Origin: Oenococcus sp. UCMA 16435
Lineage (GTDB): Bacteria; Bacillota; Bacilli; Lactobacillales; Lactobacillaceae
NCBI GenBank assembly: GCA_004010835.2
Contig: CP030868.2
Span: 1,426,001-1,490,000 of the forward strand
Direction of reading: 5' to 3'
Length of the DNA stretch: 64,000 nucleotides
Part shown: positions 62,253-64,000 of the stretch, one piece after another
Layout of the letters: each line of letters begins with the position of its first letter
Position numbering within the stretch: the stretch's first letter is position 1
Notes under the pieces: generated by a model
Database searches by the model: none
What the model was told of the DNA's origin: nothing
Seen by the model: the letters and a program-made list of their open reading frames with translations, nothing else
Made by a program: the position numbers and the translations under genes

Positions 62253-63128
62253 ATGATTGATTTCAATTTTAAGGATTTTAGCAAAAGTTTCAAGACATTG
62301 CGGCTCGATCGGGGATATTCTATAAACGACCTTGCCGACAATATTCTTTCGCCTTCTGCACTGAGGAAATTCGAAGAGGGGCTTGTTGATCCTTCTTTTA
62401 CTAAAGTCCTTATGTTGTTGGATAAAATGCATCTAGGAGCAGATGAATTTATAAAATTTTCCCTACCAAATTATTTTCCTGAATATAAAGCTTTTTTGAT
62501 GGAAGTTGGTGAATCATACAACGATAACGATGTTAAAACGATGAAGAGAATATACCAGAGGGAAAGTGATCTTTTTAAAGAAAACTCTGAATTTTTCTAT
62601 TTAATTTCGGCAAGTACCGTGGCAGCCTTGATCAAAAATTTGGAAGAAAATTTCGTCATTGAAAGAAGTATAATCGATAACCTATCTGATTATCTCATGA
62701 AGGTTGAGATTTGGGGAGATTTTCAGATTTTAATTTTTGGAAACTGTTCAATGATCATTCCGTCTAAGACGATTTATTTAATCTCTAAAGAACTGTTTCA
62801 TAAAACCAAAAAATTAAGATCTATTAATGATAATCTTCATAACACTATCGCGGCATTGGAAAACGGTATAGAAATTACAAGCGACCGTAGAGAATATGAA
62901 CTTGCAAGAGAGCTGCTGGACCTTCTATCGGACTTTAATATTCCAAGCGATGAACTACTTTTGAGATTTAAGTTTTCTTTCTTTAAAAATCTCTTTTTTA
63001 AAAAACAAGCCGAAGCTGTTAAACTGAACCATCAATTAATTGAGGCTTTAAGGCTAATGAATTCTAATCAATTGGCTTCGGCCTATGATGAATATATGTC
63101 GACTTTTTATCAAAATAAAATTTCTTAA
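62253..63128 (+). CDS. Rgg/GadR/MutR-family transcriptional regulator
   Basis: A 291-residue regulator. Residues about 8-65 are an XRE-type helix-turn-helix (KTLRLDRGYSINDLADNILSPSALRKFEEG). The rest is an all-helical TPR-like domain (TIGR01716 type) with the family segment VEIWGDFQILIFGNCSMIIP near 149-168. Rgg proteins bind short internalised peptides and switch promoters carrying inverted repeats, often adjacent to the gene. Here the neighbours are a short secreted-peptide gene and a secreted protease, as in the RopB-SpeB system of Streptococcus pyogenes. The two inverted-repeat elements at 58959 and 59979 are the obvious candidate targets. Confidence 0.88.
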   Translation: MIDFNFKDFSKSFKTLRLDRGYSINDLADNILSPSALRKFEEGLVDPSFTKVLMLLDKMHLGADEFIKFSLPNYFPEYKAFLMEVGESYNDNDVKTMKRIYQRESDLFKENSEFFYLISASTVAALIKNLEENFVIERSIIDNLSDYLMKVEIWGDFQILIFGNCSMIIPSKTIYLISKELFHKTKKLRSINDNLHNTIAALENGIEITSDRREYELARELLDLLSDFNIPSDELLLRFKFSFFKNLFFKKQAEAVKLNHQLIEALRLMNSNQLASAYDEYMSTFYQNKIS

Positions 63129-63189
63129 GTTATTTTATTTTATCGAATTCTTTGTTTGTGAATTTATCATTTCTTACATGTGTTAAGGA

Positions 63190-63206
63190 TCACAATCACC
63201 TTGTGA
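63190..63206. promoter_or_regulatory. inverted repeat before the alcohol dehydrogenase gene
   Basis: TCACAATCACCTTGTGA, six-base arms with five between. The half-sites face the opposite way to Rex or Crp sites, so the binder is unknown. Confidence 0.35.
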
Positions 63207-63308
63207 AAAATATAAAAAGATTGAAATAGCGGCCTCTATCAGCTTTACAATGATCTGAAAAATGTTACGGTGAAGGTGGATCTGATAGATGAAAAGAGGT
63301 TGTTTTCA

Positions 63309-64000
63309 ATGGATGGTAAAGTTGCTGTATTAACTGGAACCAAGAAAATTGAAGTTAAGAAACTACCTGTTCCAGAAATAAATGATGATGAGATGCTGGT
63401 CAAAGTTGAAGGTTGTGGTGTCTGTGGCACTGATGTCTTCGAATACAAGAGTGATCCATTTCACTACATTCCGGTTAACCTGGGTCACGAAGGTACCGGT
63501 GAAATTGTCAAGATGGGCAAGAACGTTAAAACCGATTGGACCGGCAAGGCGTTAAAAGTTGGCGACAAGATCGTTTGTGGTCCTGCTTCCAATGGAGATA
63601 TATATGGATTAATGGGTGGTGAAGAACATTACTTTAACGGTTGGCTTGCCAACTATATGGTCATTAATCCAAATAGCGTTATCTTCAACGTTACTGATAT
63701 GCCACTAGACTTGCGGATTTTGATTGAACCGGCGGCCGTTTCATGCCACGCCGTTGCAAAATCCAAGGAAATCTACACCTTTGAGCACAGCTCTTCGGTA
63801 GTTGTTCAAGGTGTAGGGCCGATTGGCTTAATGGTTATCGCACAAATGAAGACTTTGGGTGTTCGCCACATTATTGCTGTTGATGGTAACGCTAGTCGAC
63901 TGGAGTTGGCTAAAAAGATTGGTGCAACTGCCACTGTTAACATCGATGATGGGGATTCAGTTTCTGCCGTTAAGGATTTAACCGGTGGCAAAGGCGCTAA
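63309..64000 (+). CDS. zinc-dependent medium-chain alcohol/polyol dehydrogenase (partial, runs off the edge)
   Basis: ATG at 63309 with GAGG eight bases upstream opens a frame to the window end (230 codons). Seen: GCGVCGTDVFEY with the catalytic zinc Cys near residue 37, NLGHEGTGEIVKMG with the second ligand His-Glu near 58-59, IEPAAVSCHAV near 138-148, and the cofactor-binding VVQGVGPIGLMVIAQMKTLG near 160-179. The structural-zinc cysteine cluster is missing. It resembles sorbitol, threonine or butanediol dehydrogenases; the exact substrate is not resolved without the C-terminus. Confidence 0.85.
   Translation, partial: MDGKVAVLTGTKKIEVKKLPVPEINDDEMLVKVEGCGVCGTDVFEYKSDPFHYIPVNLGHEGTGEIVKMGKNVKTDWTGKALKVGDKIVCGPASNGDIYGLMGGEEHYFNGWLANYMVINPNSVIFNVTDMPLDLRILIEPAAVSCHAVAKSKEIYTFEHSSSVVVQGVGPIGLMVIAQMKTLGVRHIIAVDGNASRLELAKKIGATATVNIDDGDSVSAVKDLTGGKGA

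Noticed and set aside
63190..63206. Rex or Crp/FNR binding site
   Set aside because: The half-sites TCACA and TGTGA are in the reverse order to those sites; kept only as an unassigned inverted repeat.

Overview
The window is chromosomal DNA of a low-GC Gram-positive lactic acid bacterium, most likely Oenococcus (O. oeni or a close relative). The reasons are the family resemblance of the proteins, a three-gene proton-translocating transhydrogenase, a four-gene pyruvate dehydrogenase operon with its own lipoate ligase, CcpA (cre) sites and PTS genes, and many small decay mutations, as expected of a genus known to lack MutS/MutL. This assignment is inference from gene content. No rRNA, tRNA, CRISPR array, insertion sequence or prophage was seen.

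Layout. 0-14 kb holds housekeeping genes: addA, phosphoglycerate mutase, tag, an AI-2E exporter, a GNAT enzyme, dut-nudix, radA, beta-phosphoglucomutase, rdgB, gltX and a phosphoribosyltransferase. 14.2-14.5 kb is a decayed alcohol dehydrogenase. 15.6-21.6 kb is lplA-pdhA-pdhB-pdhC-pdhD behind a perfect cre site. 22.5-25 kb is a structured attenuator RNA leading an aminotransferase and a PfoR-like membrane protein. 25-30 kb has two YibE/F proteins, a Cof-type HAD phosphatase, phosphoglucomutase and a frameshifted isochorismatase. 30.5-33.4 kb is pntAA-pntAB-pntB. 33.5-38.6 kb is uvrB and uvrA. 39.5-42.2 kb has a uracil permease and a cell-wall amidase. 42.6-48.2 kb is an alpha-glucoside island (GH31, SLC45-type permease, GH13). 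48.7-51.4 kb is a mannose/sorbose-family PTS. 51.4-57.9 kb has a serine hydrolase, an MFS transporter, an isoleucine 2-epimerase, an amino-acid permease and a HAD enzyme.

The most unusual part is 57.9-63.1 kb. A Rgg/MutR-type regulator is divergent from a 42-residue secreted-peptide gene that is too short for ordinary gene calling. Next to them is a secreted S53 (sedolisin) acid peptidase with its catalytic residues intact, then two CPBP-family membrane proteases, each broken by a single in-frame TAA. Two copies of a 64-bp inverted-repeat element sit at the same distance from the -10 boxes of the peptidase gene and a CPBP gene. I infer a peptide-controlled secreted-protease regulon, analogous in layout to RopB-SIP-SpeB of streptococci.

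Two other signals run through the window. At least twelve genes have no Shine-Dalgarno sequence and instead carry a -10 hexamer (TAnnnT or a close match) ending exactly 6 or 7 bases before the start codon, as expected of leaderless mRNAs. The aminotransferase leader at 22.54-22.70 kb folds as a three-way junction with mutually exclusive antiterminator and terminator pairings and does not match a riboswitch class I recognise.
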